Assembly (NCBI GenBank): GCA_000381625.1
Contig: KB906767.1
Location: 128,729 to 192,728, forward strand
Length of the DNA stretch: 64,000 nt
Reading direction: 5' to 3'
Source: Bryobacterales bacterium KBS 96
GTDB lineage: Bacteria; Acidobacteriota; Terriglobia; Bryobacterales; Bryobacteraceae
Part shown: positions 29,764-39,913 of the stretch, in pieces
How positions within the stretch are numbered: the first letter of the stretch is position 1
Layout of the letters: every line of letters begins with the position of its first letter
The notes under the pieces: model-generated
What the model saw: only the letters and a program-made list of their open reading frames with translations
Database searches by the model: none
Told to the model about the DNA's origin: nothing
Translations under genes and position numbers: made by a program

Positions 29764-30201
29764 ATGCCAGCAGTAACAACCGAAATCACGGGCCTTCGCG
29801 AGTTGAAGGCGAGCCTCGAACGGCTCGGGCCGGCCATCGCCAAAGGCATCATGACGGAGGGCCTCGAAGCTGGCGGCAAGGTGCTCATGGAAGCTATCGG
29901 CGAACGCACGCCAGTTCATCGCGGCGTGCTGAAGGAGCACATAGTCATGGTGACCGAAGTAGCTCCGAGCGGCACTTCCGGCCGGGTCAAAGTCGGCTTT
30001 GGCAGCGAAGGCTATAAGGCGAAATGGGTCGAGTTAGGCCATCGCCAGGTATCGCATGGCCCGACCAGCGAGCGGAAAGAGATCGGGCACGTCGCGGCGC
30101 ATCCGTTCATGCGTCCCGGCTTCGATGCGTCGAAGGAAGCCGCGCGTGATGCGGTGATTGAAGTGATCCGAGCACAAGTCGCGGAAAAGGCGGGGAAGTA
30201 G
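29764..30201 (+). CDS. HK97 gp10-like tail/neck protein
   Basis: 145 aa. TEITGLRELKASLERLGPAI, TPVHRGVLKEHIVM and YKAKWVELGHRQVSHGP...HPFMRPGFDASKE form the HK97 gp10 family pattern, a head-tail joining or tail-terminator-type protein. In most phages it lies between stopper and tail terminator; here it is displaced to just before the tape measure. Confidence 0.85.
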   Translation: MPAVTTEITGLRELKASLERLGPAIAKGIMTEGLEAGGKVLMEAIGERTPVHRGVLKEHIVMVTEVAPSGTSGRVKVGFGSEGYKAKWVELGHRQVSHGPTSERKEIGHVAAHPFMRPGFDASKEAARDAVIEVIRAQVAEKAGK

Positions 30202-33200
30202 ATGGACCAAAAAGTCGGCGGCGCTTACGTCGAGCTCGGCGTGGACATGTCCGGGTTCACACAAGAACTGCTACAAGCGGAGCAGAAAGCGTCAGGCTCG
30301 GCCACTAGGATCAAAGACCGCTTGCTCAGCATCGGAACCTCCCTGAACGATCTCCGCACACAGGCGAAGATGGTCAAAGAGTCGCTCGCGGGAGCGGCTG
30401 ATTTCCGCGTTCGTGGCGATAGCGGCCTCGACAAATTACACGAGCAACTCGCGAAGGTGCGTGCAACCGGGCAAATCACGGATGGCACGCTCGACAAACT
30501 CTCGCTCGCCTTTCAGGAAAACGCTCGCGGCGCCCACACGTACACGCAGGCGCTCGACAAGATCGCGGCGAACAAAAACGCTTCGGACAGCGTTCGCCAG
30601 TTAGCAACGCAGCTTTCGAATGAGGCGAAAGAAGCGAATTACGACGTCGCGGCGCTGGAGAAGCGGCAGCGCGTGCTGGATCGGATGATCGGGGTCCAGA
30701 GCCGGAGGTTTGCGAGTCTCAGCAGACAGGCCACGCAAGGCGAATCGGCGGGCGGATCGTCCGGCACGCATGGCGTGCCGATGCAGACGGCTGCCAGTGG
30801 CGCGGTTCGATTGGCGGAGGGTCAGCTCTCCATCAGGGCTAGCGAGCGATTCCTAACCGGCACGCTTGGGCTCGGCGGCGCGCTGCAATCGATATTCCCG
30901 TTGATCGGCGCGGCGGCCACTATCGGGGCGCTTGGAGAACTTGTCAGTCGAGCCGCTAACCTCTACGAAGAATTCAAGAAGCTTCAGGAAGCTCCGGCGC
31001 GGATCAATCAGGAGTTTGGCGGGCTGAATCAGACCCTGCAAATGGGCAACGATCAGCTTCGTGTTTCGAACGACAGGCTCGAAAACGAGATCGCGACGCT
31101 TGAGGGGAAGCCGCAAAATGGCCTGAAGCTCGCACTAGACGAGGCGACGCAAGCCGCGGATTCGCTCGCGCAGTCGCTCGGACGCGATATCGATCAACTG
31201 CAGAAGCTACTGGAGCAGGAGCAGGTCGGCTCGCTCAAGGGCTTCTTTACGCTGACGGCCCCCACGACGGCAACCGTCGAGGCGAACAAAAAACTTCAAA
31301 ACGATCTGGTCAATATCGACATTGAGACCGCGCAGAAATCCCGGGCAACGGAAGATCCGGCGGCGCGAGAGGCGATTTCGAGAGCGGGCACTGAGCAGCG
31401 GCGGGCGCGCATCGAACAGGAGATTAAAGACGCACAGAAGGCCCTCGACGACGCGAAGGCGCGACAGGCTGCGATAGGGGAGCCGCGCGGTCCGACAGTA
31501 GCGGTCATTGCAGGCGTCCCAATCCAGGCGAACGCGCGTGGGCTACAGGAAAGCGAAACAAATAACGTCACGCAGCTTGAGCGGCGTCTCGATGCGCTTC
31601 TCCAGATCGAGCCGCGATTCGGACTCACCCAAACGAATCAGGATCTGACACAGAAGAAAGCAAAACTCGACGCGAGTAAATCCGCCGCGGATCTTACCCG
31701 CCCCTTCGCCGACAAGATGCATGAGCTTTCGGCGCAGATCGAAGCCGTCAATTCCTCGCTCGCTGCCGTCGGCAAAACCGACACAGCCGAAACCCTGGCG
31801 AAATCCTGGGGCGCGGCGCAAGAAGCGATCGCTAAGCTCAATAACGATCTCGCAAAACATCATCAGTCGCTCACGCTCGGGCAGCAGCTCGACGTGCTCG
31901 CAGCCGAGGATACTCTCGCGCTCTCGAAGGCTGACCTCGAATGGAAAACGAAGCTCGATCAGACAACCACGAGCATAGAAAACCGCGTGGCAGCGCTTAA
32001 GATTCAGACCGCCGCCATCGGCAAAGGAGCAGCAGCGCAGCGCGAGGCATTCATCCAAACCAAGCTGATGGAGACGCTTGGTAGCAAGTTCAACGATGAG
32101 GAATTCAAGAAGACCCATCAGCCGGATATCAAGAAGCTCGAAACGGGATTCGGCGAAGACTTCGACAAGCAGAAGGCAAGTCAACTCACCCAGAATCTAC
32201 TAAAAATCCACGATCAGATCGACCTCGAAAAAAGTCTGGCGGCCGTCCAAAGATTGGGCGCGGATGCAATTAATACCGTCACGCTCGCATATCGTCTACG
32301 GGCGCTCGCCGCGCAGGGTGCGACTACTGCGGAGATCAAGGCGGAAATTGATCTCTTCAACGCAAAGAAAGCGAATCAATCCTCCGCTAGTCTCGCGAAC
32401 ATAAATCAGCAGATCGACGCCACGCGCCGGCTGAGCGCCGCGCAGCTCCAGGGCGCGGAAGAATACCGGCAAGCGCAGCTTGATCTCAAATACCAGCAGA
32501 TGCAGCGCGAGGGCGCGAGCCCGCAGGAGATCGGGCAGACCCGAAACCTGGACGCCCTCCAGCATCAACAGCAGGTCACCGCCGACGCTCTTCGGACCGC
32601 GATGAGTTATCGCGATCAGCTCGAAGCCGTCAATGAGCAGATAGCCGCAGTCGATCAGCTTCGGGCGAAGTTCGGCGACACTCGCGACCTTGAGATCTCA
32701 CTGAAGGCTCTCGAAGAGCAGCGCACCCAGATCCTCAGCCAGCAGGCCCTCGCCGTCGGCTCCGCCAAAGACGGCATGGTCGCTTTCTTCCGAGAGATGG
32801 CGACGCAATCGGAATCTGCCGCGCAGCAGGTTCACGATGCGTTCAGGTCCGCATTCGGCGGCATCAATGATGAGCTGAGCAAGCTCATGACCGGGCAAAA
32901 AACGAACTGGGCGAGCTTCCTGCAATCGCTCGGAGCGCAGATCTCGAAGATGGGTCTGCAAGGGCTTGAGCACACGATCGCGGCAAAGATCCAAGGGACG
33001 CTCGGAGCGGCGGGGCAAAACGCCCCAGGCTCACCGCAAGCGCAGGCAAAGGGAGCGGGAGGCGTGATCGCGACTCTCGGCAAAATCTTCGGCGCTGGCG
33101 ATAACACGTTGAAGCGCGACGGCAACACGCCGGCGACCGCGCTATTTGTGACGTTGGCCGGAGCGAATGGCATCCCGCAGTGGAGCGTAGCGTCCAGCTC

Positions 33201-34158
33201 CGGAGCGCAGGACACTTCGGATTTCGGGATCACCAGCTCGGATCTCTCGCAGTTAGAAAACGGCGGCGATAGCGACGTAGGGCCCTCCCCGGCCAAATCA
33301 ACCGCGGCATTGACCACGCTCCGGAACGGCGCGGCGAAACTACCCGGCATTGGCGGAGAGATTGCCAGCGCTGGCCTGAAGCTGCTGGAGGCGCTCCTCA
33401 GCGGTCACTCAAGTAAGTCTGATTCGTCGGGCGGATCTGCAAGTTCCAGCAGCGGTTCGTCGACCGGCACAACCTCCCCCTCTTCGGGCGCCAGTGGCGC
33501 CCCGGGCGCGCAGTCTGGCGACGTACTCACGCGCGATCCATCCGGTCTAATCATCCGCACTCCAGCGCCAAAGCCGAGCGATCAGCCATCCATGACCACG
33601 CTCTATAACGGCGCGCGGCCAAAGCCGAGCGTTTGGGGCGAGATTGGCGAGGCCGGTCTAAAACTATTCACCGCATTCCTTGCCAATTCGATGAGTGGAG
33701 GAGGCTCGGGAGGCAGCGGAGACGATGGCGGCGGCGAAGAAGTTGACAGCACGATCAGCTACGATGGGCCAGCATTCGCGAAAGGCGGCAGGCCTCCCGT
33801 CGGCAAAGTCAGTCTCGTAGGCGAAAAGGGGCCGGAGCTATTCATCCCTGACCGGCCCGGCACGATCATCCCGAATCACAAGCTCAGCTTTCGCGCCTCC
33901 GGCGGCAATGTCGATCCCGGAATGGCGTACGTTGTGGGCGAGCGCGGGGCGGAAGCCTTCGCGTCGTTTGCGAGCGCTCCGGACAAGAGCAGCCGGCAAC
34001 CAATGCAAATCGTCAATTACACGATCGACGCACGCGGAACAGACGCGGCTCTCGTCGAGCAGCGCACGCGGGCCGCTCTCGCCTCGGTCCATCAGTCCGC
34101 GATCATCACTTCAGTTCAGACCTCAGCGGAGCGCACAAGGCGGCAGCCGCAGCGGTAA
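30202..34158 (+). CDS. Tail tape measure protein
   Basis: 1318 aa, the largest phage gene. Residues 1-200 have an alpha-helical, partly structured start (YVELGVDMSGFTQELLQAEQ). A hydrophobic segment lies near 220-250 (GTLGLGGALQSIFPLIGAAA), followed by long coiled coils to about residue 900. The C-terminal 250 residues are Ser/Gly-rich and end in KVSLVGEKGPELFIPDRPGT and YVVGERGAEAFASF, the repeated motif common at tape-measure C-termini. Its length sets tail length; about 1300 residues suggests a tail near 190-200 nm by the usual 0.15 nm per residue. Confidence 0.93.
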   Translation: MDQKVGGAYVELGVDMSGFTQELLQAEQKASGSATRIKDRLLSIGTSLNDLRTQAKMVKESLAGAADFRVRGDSGLDKLHEQLAKVRATGQITDGTLDKLSLAFQENARGAHTYTQALDKIAANKNASDSVRQLATQLSNEAKEANYDVAALEKRQRVLDRMIGVQSRRFASLSRQATQGESAGGSSGTHGVPMQTAASGAVRLAEGQLSIRASERFLTGTLGLGGALQSIFPLIGAAATIGALGELVSRAANLYEEFKKLQEAPARINQEFGGLNQTLQMGNDQLRVSNDRLENEIATLEGKPQNGLKLALDEATQAADSLAQSLGRDIDQLQKLLEQEQVGSLKGFFTLTAPTTATVEANKKLQNDLVNIDIETAQKSRATEDPAAREAISRAGTEQRRARIEQEIKDAQKALDDAKARQAAIGEPRGPTVAVIAGVPIQANARGLQESETNNVTQLERRLDALLQIEPRFGLTQTNQDLTQKKAKLDASKSAADLTRPFADKMHELSAQIEAVNSSLAAVGKTDTAETLAKSWGAAQEAIAKLNNDLAKHHQSLTLGQQLDVLAAEDTLALSKADLEWKTKLDQTTTSIENRVAALKIQTAAIGKGAAAQREAFIQTKLMETLGSKFNDEEFKKTHQPDIKKLETGFGEDFDKQKASQLTQNLLKIHDQIDLEKSLAAVQRLGADAINTVTLAYRLRALAAQGATTAEIKAEIDLFNAKKANQSSASLANINQQIDATRRLSAAQLQGAEEYRQAQLDLKYQQMQREGASPQEIGQTRNLDALQHQQQVTADALRTAMSYRDQLEAVNEQIAAVDQLRAKFGDTRDLEISLKALEEQRTQILSQQALAVGSAKDGMVAFFREMATQSESAAQQVHDAFRSAFGGINDELSKLMTGQKTNWASFLQSLGAQISKMGLQGLEHTIAAKIQGTLGAAGQNAPGSPQAQAKGAGGVIATLGKIFGAGDNTLKRDGNTPATALFVTLAGANGIPQWSVASSSGAQDTSDFGITSSDLSQLENGGDSDVGPSPAKSTAALTTLRNGAAKLPGIGGEIASAGLKLLEALLSGHSSKSDSSGGSASSSSGSSTGTTSPSSGASGAPGAQSGDVLTRDPSGLIIRTPAPKPSDQPSMTTLYNGARPKPSVWGEIGEAGLKLFTAFLANSMSGGGSGGSGDDGGGEEVDSTISYDGPAFAKGGRPPVGKVSLVGEKGPELFIPDRPGTIIPNHKLSFRASGGNVDPGMAYVVGERGAEAFASFASAPDKSSRQPMQIVNYTIDARGTDAALVEQRTRAALASVHQSAIITSVQTSAERTRRQPQR

Positions 34159-34161
34159 ATC

Positions 34162-34551
34162 ATGGCGACTTATTTAGGTTGGACCATCGTTACGATGCCG
34201 AGTTCGCCGGCGCCCAAATCGGTTGAATTTACGTCCAATAGCATTGTCGGGGCTGTCATGAGCCCGTTCACCGGGCAACAGCAGATCCAGGACTGGCAGG
34301 CATCGTATATGGAGGCGTCGGTAACCCTCCCGCCGATGAGCGCTACGGACGCGGCAGATTGGGTCGCGTTCTTTCTTGCGTGCAAGGGGCAAGCTTGCGT
34401 GTTTGTGCTTGCGAATACGACCTTCGCGGGCTTGGTTCCGAGCGGCCAAGTCGCAGGAACTTACTGGCGCCTGAAAAATAATGCGTCGAAATGGTCCATC
34501 ACTGATGGGATTCGGTACGGGTTTCAGTTTGAGATTCGGGAAGCGATCTAA
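34162..34551 (+). CDS. Minor tail protein, distal-tail position
   Basis: 129 aa, beta-rich (VEFTSNSIVGAVMSPFTGQQ, YWRLKNNASKWSITDGIRYG). It lies directly after the tape measure where distal tail proteins are coded. It is shorter than a classical Dit and no family is firmly recognised. The next gene overlaps by 1 bp. Confidence 0.6.
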   Translation: MATYLGWTIVTMPSSPAPKSVEFTSNSIVGAVMSPFTGQQQIQDWQASYMEASVTLPPMSATDAADWVAFFLACKGQACVFVLANTTFAGLVPSGQVAGTYWRLKNNASKWSITDGIRYGFQFEIREAI

Positions 34552-35135
34552 TGCCACGTTCTGACGCCACTTCCGCATTCATCGCCGCCATCGAGAGCGG
34601 CATGATTCGCCCGGCCTTCCTGGTCGAGGCGAACTTCACATCGGGCCCGCTGAACGTTTGGAGCGGCAAGGGTGATCTGACGTGGAACGGCATCACCTGG
34701 ACGGGTGTGGGCACGCTCGGCTCCGTCTCAACAGTCGAAGAGGGATCAACTGTCGAAGCGCGCGGCATCACGCTCTCGATGAGCGGCATCAATCTCGATC
34801 TGCTCACCGGCATTATGACGGAGTTTCAGGTCGGGCTAGCCGCGACCGTTTGGCTGGCGCTGTTTGACGCTTCGCTCGCAATCATCGCGAATCCGGTGAT
34901 TGCCTTCCGGGGCCGCATGGATCAGCCAACGATTGACGTCGGCGGCGATACGGCCACGATCTCAATCGCCTGCGAGAGCCGGCTGCTCGACATGAATACG
35001 TCAGTGGAGCGAAGGTACACGGCGGAAGATCAGAAGCGCGATTATCCGCTGGATCGCGGGTTTGATTTTGTGAATGGAATTCAGGAAGTGACCGTGTATT
35101 GGGGGAGAACACCTTCCAGCCAAAACAACCTTTAA
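34551..35135 (+). CDS. Tail hub protein (DUF2163-like)
   Basis: 194 aa. FIAAIESGMIRPAFLVEANF, GDLTWNGITWTGVGTLGSVS and IAFRGRMDQPTIDVGG match the N-terminal part of DUF2163 baseplate proteins, as found in gene transfer agents and related siphophages. The usual C-terminal phage_BR0599 domain is absent or replaced. It would join the tail tube to the tip. Confidence 0.75.
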   Translation: MPRSDATSAFIAAIESGMIRPAFLVEANFTSGPLNVWSGKGDLTWNGITWTGVGTLGSVSTVEEGSTVEARGITLSMSGINLDLLTGIMTEFQVGLAATVWLALFDASLAIIANPVIAFRGRMDQPTIDVGGDTATISIACESRLLDMNTSVERRYTAEDQKRDYPLDRGFDFVNGIQEVTVYWGRTPSSQNNL

Positions 35136-35593
35136 ACAGGCAATTTGCTCTTTTCGTCAAGTTCGTGCTCTACCGCAAACCCAACTGGCAGACCGAACTG
35201 CACCGCTTCCTCGAATCTCGCCGCTTCACCAAATTCTCGTATGGCTCTTCCGACTGCTGCCTCTTCGCCTGCGATGCGGTTGAGGCCATCACCGGTACCG
35301 ATATTGCGGAGCCATTTCGCGGTCAGTACAGCACGCGCAGCGAAGCGTACCGCGCGATTGAGGAATATGCCGGGCGGGCATCCGTTGAAGCCGTGACGGA
35401 GCGCATCACCGAAGAAAACGGCATGCCTGAGGTTATTCCGCTCCGGGCCCGGCGCGGCGACCTGATTCTCTTGCGGCGCCCTCGCGATTTCTCGCTCGCG
35501 ATTGTCGGACTGCGCGGCGAAATCCTCGCCGCATCAAAGCGCGGGTTTGAGGTAGCTCCAATCGCCCTCGCCGTTCGCGCCTGGCGCGTTTGA
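35099..35593 (+). CDS. DUF6950/NlpC-P60-like tail protein
   Basis: Up to 164 aa; no ATG is available and the start could be TTG 35099 or GTG 35165. The core FTKFSYGSSDCCLFACDAVE, then TGTDIAEPFRGQYSTRSEAY and RRGDLILLRRP, is the DUF6950 pattern, a papain-like fold with Cys in DCCLFACDAV. In tails this gene occupies the place of the NlpC/P60 peptidase (lambda K-like), suggesting local cell-wall cleavage during DNA entry. Confidence 0.75.
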   Translation: MGENTFQPKQPLNRQFALFVKFVLYRKPNWQTELHRFLESRRFTKFSYGSSDCCLFACDAVEAITGTDIAEPFRGQYSTRSEAYRAIEEYAGRASVEAVTERITEENGMPEVIPLRARRGDLILLRRPRDFSLAIVGLRGEILAASKRGFEVAPIALAVRAWRV

Positions 35594-35596
35594 TCC

Positions 35597-38500
35597 ATGT
35601 CTAAATACGTACCCATCATTCTCGGCGCGGCTGAGATCGCAGGCGGCATTCTGATCGACATCGGGACACTCGGCGGCGGAGCGCTCCTTGGCAATGCGCT
35701 GATCGCGGCAGGCGTGGGCACGGTGATCGGCGGCGTCGGCACGCTACTGGGCCAGCCGCAGCAGGGACTCGCCACCGCCTCCCGCAATCCCATCGCGCCC
35801 CGAGTTGTTTGCTACGGACGCTGCAAAGTCGGCGGCACGATCGTCTACATCAACGAATCGGGAGACAGCGACAAATACCTCGACCTGATCTTCGTGCTCG
35901 CGACCCATCCCTGCGAGAGCGTTGACGCGGTCCTTTTCGATAACCAGCGCGTGCTCATCGGGGCGAATGGCAACAGCTTCAGCCCGACGCAGCAAACGGT
36001 AAATATCTCGGAGATCATCCGAAGCAACGGCGTCGTAACCGTCACGATGTCGTCGCCCTTCATCGACATAGCGGATGGTGATCTGGTCCAGATCCAAAAC
36101 GTTGCGGGCGACGAGTCGCTGAACGGCAAATACTACATCGGGCTCGTCAACAGCACGACATTCACCTACAATTGCGGCGGCCTCGATGCCGATGTGACAA
36201 GTTCCGGCCAAGTCGTGACCACCTTCCCGGACTACCGCGGCAAGGTCCACATGGAGAGCCTGCTCGGCAATCAGACCGCAACCTTCCCCGGCATGATAGA
36301 CGGGACGCCCTATGACGACAGCGACAGCGATACCGTCACGGTCGACAATAACCCTTGGACCTCGGATTGTCTGCTGAACGGCTGCACGGCGGTCTTCCTC
36401 CGGCTGCATTACAACGATGAGGTTTTCGCTGCCGGTCTTCCCCAGATCAGCTTCCGGCTGCACGGCAAAAACGATATTGCGGACCCGCGCGACAGCAGCA
36501 CCGGCTACACAGAGAATTCGGCGCTCTGCATTGCGGATTATTTGAAAAATCAGAAGTGGGGCTTCCGCGCCTCCGATGACGAAGTGCCGGACGCCAAGCT
36601 CATCACCGCCGCGAACATCTGCGATGAGGATGTGGATCTTGCGGCGGGCTCGACCGAAAAACGCTATACGCTCAACGGCAGTTTCCCGCTCTCGATGAAG
36701 CGCGGCGAAGTGCTGCAAAATATGCTGACTTCGTGCGGCGGACGCATCACCTACTCCTCCGGAGAATTTGTCATTCATCCGGCGGCGTGGGGAAGCGTTT
36801 CGGGCGGAGGGCCTTCGCTTGCGATCGGGAAGTCGATCACGTCGGGAACCATGAGCGTCGTCACCACCCACATTCCCGGTACTGGATATGCGGCGGCGGC
36901 GGAGGTCACGGTCGGCGACCCGAACAGCATCTGGGACGGAGCGACCATCGTGCTTGATTCCTCCGCATGGACATCGCGAACGGATACGGCTACTCTCGTG
37001 GGGCCGCCGGCCTCTCTGACCGTCAGCTTCGCACTCGACGGAAGCCTCCTCGGCGATGCCGACCCGGCGGACGAACTTCGCGTCTATGACTGCTATTTCG
37101 ACGCCACCTATGCGGACGGTACAACCGCTCGGCTTCGCCCCACGCGGGCCGAAGCCATATCAAGTTCCACTGGCACGGTCGACAACCCAAATAACGCTCT
37201 CGGCGGCGACCTCGACACGTTTGCCACGATCACGCGACATCATTTTTCTTCGCTCGGCAATTCTCCCGTTTTGCGGATCTCAAATTTCCTGGTAGGTGAT
37301 TCCGGGTCCAGCACTCCCGACACGAGCGATACGGGAATTGCCGATAGTCTGCCGGCCCTCTCGCAAATGATCGGTCCGTTCCGGTGGCGTCAGAAGGTCT
37401 CGATTCGCGATCTCTATAACGGCGTGAAGGGAACCTACATCAGCCCGACGAACGATTGGCAGATCAGCGATTTCCCGCCTTACGCCCAGGACACCTTACA
37501 CGGCTACGGGGCGGGTGCCTCACCAGCGAATCCAGAAGGTGACGCGAATATGGCGGCGGATGGTGGAGATCGGCGCTGGTACGACATTCAGCTTCCATTT
37601 ACAATTTCGTCACCAACCGCGCAACGCCTCGCGAAAATAGAATTGCTGCGCAGGCGCCAGCAGGGAACCGGGACGTTCACCTTCAACATGTCGCCCTACT
37701 GGGGGACAGCGCTGGACGTCGTGACGATGACGCTGCCGCTGCTCGGCTGGACTAGCAAGCTCCTCGAAGTCGCGAGTCATCGACTCGCCGTGAATTCGGT
37801 CCAGGATGGCGGCAGGACCCTGACGGTCCTCGGCTGTGAGGTCGATGTGCAAGAGACCGACCCATCGGTCTACGAATGGGATGTCACCGAAGAGCTGACC
37901 CCGCAAGGATTTCAGCAGTCGGGCCTGCCAAGCACCGCGAATCCCAAACCGCCAACGTCCGTTACGCTTACGAGCGACGATACAACCTCGATTATTGGGG
38001 CGGATGGCATCGCGCGGAGTCGCATTCTCGTTCAGTGGGTTGCGCCGGCGGACGGCTATGTGCTCCAGGGCGGTCACATCGAAATCCAGTACCATCTCAC
38101 GTCTTCTCCTTTGTCGCCGTGGATCAGCGCCCCGAATGTCGATCCGACCGTCACTCAGGCTTATATCGATGGCGTGACGGACGGCACGGAGTACACGGTG
38201 CAGATCCGCTCCGTCAATGCGGCGGGCGTTCCTTCGGTTTGGGTCGATGCCGGATCTATCACCGTCAGCGGCGCATCCTCCGCGATCGATCCCTCGATCA
38301 TCAATCGGGACGGAGCGACAACCGGACAGGGACTCATTTGGAATGGCTCCGAGTGGGCTCCCGGCACTGCGACCGCGATAGAACTACAAACGGACGGCAC
38401 TGATAACGGCTCGCAGAGCAAGCTGAATCTAGCCGCTGGCGACGATATTACGCTCACCGATGGGGGGACCGGAACGGTCACGATCGCGTTAGGCGACCAG

Positions 38501-38845
38501 CCTTTCTTAGTGCTGAGCTATCTCGTTGGCAAGCCCGATGCTTCCGCCGTTGTTCTCAAGCTCGAAATCCCTTCGAATCTAAGCACTGTTTCATTCCCGG
38601 CTAACTTCAGCGGCTCCGTCATGGATTGCGGGACGAATCCCACCGCGAGCGCCACCTACGACATCGCGCAAAACGGCACAAGCATCGGAAGTCTCGTTAT
38701 TTCTACATCCGGCGTTGCGACCTTCACGACTACGAGCGGAACGGCCAAGGCATTCTCGGCCTCCGACGTCCTAACAATCACAGCTCCAAGCTCACAAGAT
38801 TCGACGCTTTCGGACGTGACGATCACACTGGCGGGAACGCGATAA
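35597..38845 (+). CDS. Tail tip / central fibre protein with FN3 domain
   Basis: 1082 aa. It has an N-terminal hydrophobic segment (GAAEIAGGILIDIGTLGGGA) seen in lambda I/J-type tips and a tail-hub-like middle (DLIFVLATHPCESVDAVLFD). A fibronectin type III domain lies near 790-885 (PTSVTLTSDDTTSI, SVNAAGVPSVWVD). The C-terminal region ends in beta repeats (SVMDCGTNPTASATYDIAQN). This is the expected host-specificity protein at the tail end. Confidence 0.85.
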   Translation: MSKYVPIILGAAEIAGGILIDIGTLGGGALLGNALIAAGVGTVIGGVGTLLGQPQQGLATASRNPIAPRVVCYGRCKVGGTIVYINESGDSDKYLDLIFVLATHPCESVDAVLFDNQRVLIGANGNSFSPTQQTVNISEIIRSNGVVTVTMSSPFIDIADGDLVQIQNVAGDESLNGKYYIGLVNSTTFTYNCGGLDADVTSSGQVVTTFPDYRGKVHMESLLGNQTATFPGMIDGTPYDDSDSDTVTVDNNPWTSDCLLNGCTAVFLRLHYNDEVFAAGLPQISFRLHGKNDIADPRDSSTGYTENSALCIADYLKNQKWGFRASDDEVPDAKLITAANICDEDVDLAAGSTEKRYTLNGSFPLSMKRGEVLQNMLTSCGGRITYSSGEFVIHPAAWGSVSGGGPSLAIGKSITSGTMSVVTTHIPGTGYAAAAEVTVGDPNSIWDGATIVLDSSAWTSRTDTATLVGPPASLTVSFALDGSLLGDADPADELRVYDCYFDATYADGTTARLRPTRAEAISSSTGTVDNPNNALGGDLDTFATITRHHFSSLGNSPVLRISNFLVGDSGSSTPDTSDTGIADSLPALSQMIGPFRWRQKVSIRDLYNGVKGTYISPTNDWQISDFPPYAQDTLHGYGAGASPANPEGDANMAADGGDRRWYDIQLPFTISSPTAQRLAKIELLRRRQQGTGTFTFNMSPYWGTALDVVTMTLPLLGWTSKLLEVASHRLAVNSVQDGGRTLTVLGCEVDVQETDPSVYEWDVTEELTPQGFQQSGLPSTANPKPPTSVTLTSDDTTSIIGADGIARSRILVQWVAPADGYVLQGGHIEIQYHLTSSPLSPWISAPNVDPTVTQAYIDGVTDGTEYTVQIRSVNAAGVPSVWVDAGSITVSGASSAIDPSIINRDGATTGQGLIWNGSEWAPGTATAIELQTDGTDNGSQSKLNLAAGDDITLTDGGTGTVTIALGDQPFLVLSYLVGKPDASAVVLKLEIPSNLSTVSFPANFSGSVMDCGTNPTASATYDIAQNGTSIGSLVISTSGVATFTTTSGTAKAFSASDVLTITAPSSQDSTLSDVTITLAGTR

Positions 38846-39913
38846 ATGGGGAGCGCCGCAATTGTCGCACAGGACACGACGACCCAAGGAAGCTGGGTCG
38901 GCGTCTACGGCTCAGATGGCTACTATGTCGTGGGCGACACCAGCAGCATTCCCAGTTACGCCAGCTACACCCTCGGGACGTGGGGCGGCCCCTTCGGAAG
39001 CACGTCGACGGACACCCGGGCTCTCCAGGAAGCCTCTAATCACTCCGTGCGCACCGCGGCGCTTCTCTTCTCAAGCGCAGGCTCAAGCATTGATATCACG
39101 ATCACGGGCGGCACGAAGCAGGTCAGCCTGTACATGTGGGCCGGCGATTCCGAGAACAACCAGAGCGTGCAGGTCCTGGATATGGACAATGGCGGGGCGG
39201 TCCTTTCGAGCTTCGATGTGCTCAATTATTTTTCGGCGCCACGATGGCTCGTATTCAACGTCTCCGGCCACGTTCAGTTCAAATTTCTACCTATTTCTGG
39301 ATCTAACCCTTGCCGCTTCAACGGATTTTTCTTCGATCCGGCCGGGACGCCGATTACTGCCGGCGGGTCAGCAAGCTTTGTGCTTTCTGACGATACGACG
39401 CAGGGTGATTGGGTAGGCGCTTACGGCGCGGATGGATATAACGTGGTCACGGATGATCTGTCAGCGAATCCGGCGTCCTATCCGACCTATGTGACCGTCA
39501 CGCCTTCGGGCGAAGCGGAATTCACGTTTGATCCCGCTTCGACAGATGCCCGGGCGCTCCAACTGCCCAGCAACCACGCGAGCAGAGTGAATGCTGTATG
39601 GTTCGGGGATCTGACCCTCGATTTAGTCTTCACCGGCGGCTCCCATGCCTTCTCGATCTATTTTTGGGACGGCAGCAATGGAGGCAGGGCCGAGACGGTT
39701 ACGGTCGCGGACGGAGCCACCAATCTTATCTATGACAGCAGGAGCGTGAGCGGCTTTTATGCGACGCCAGTGTATCTTGTGTGGTCATGCTCGGGGCATA
39801 TCACAGTGCATCTCACATTGACCGCCGGAGCGAATGCGGTTCTGAACGGACTGTTCTTTGACGGAGGAGGGGCGGCCTCGGTTGCGCAGCCCGTCTGCTT
39901 CATCATCACGTGA
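38846..39913 (+). CDS. Receptor-binding fibre with two repeated domains
   Basis: 355 aa formed of two homologous domains of about 165 residues. The first begins DTTTQGSWVGVYGSDGYYVV, the second DDTTQGDWVGAYGADGYNVV; both end in a FNGFFFDP/LNGLFFDGG strand. The TQGxWxGxYGxDGY signature is frequent in surface and secreted sugar-active proteins of Acidobacteriota and Planctomycetota, so it likely binds a host glycan. It follows the tail tip and converges with the acyltransferase gene (8-bp overlap). Confidence 0.75.
   Translation: MGSAAIVAQDTTTQGSWVGVYGSDGYYVVGDTSSIPSYASYTLGTWGGPFGSTSTDTRALQEASNHSVRTAALLFSSAGSSIDITITGGTKQVSLYMWAGDSENNQSVQVLDMDNGGAVLSSFDVLNYFSAPRWLVFNVSGHVQFKFLPISGSNPCRFNGFFFDPAGTPITAGGSASFVLSDDTTQGDWVGAYGADGYNVVTDDLSANPASYPTYVTVTPSGEAEFTFDPASTDARALQLPSNHASRVNAVWFGDLTLDLVFTGGSHAFSIYFWDGSNGGRAETVTVADGATNLIYDSRSVSGFYATPVYLVWSCSGHITVHLTLTAGANAVLNGLFFDGGGAASVAQPVCFIIT

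Noticed and set aside
35744-36871. Leftward 375-aa frame
   Set aside because: Antisense to the tail tip gene with no recognisable domain or ribosome site.
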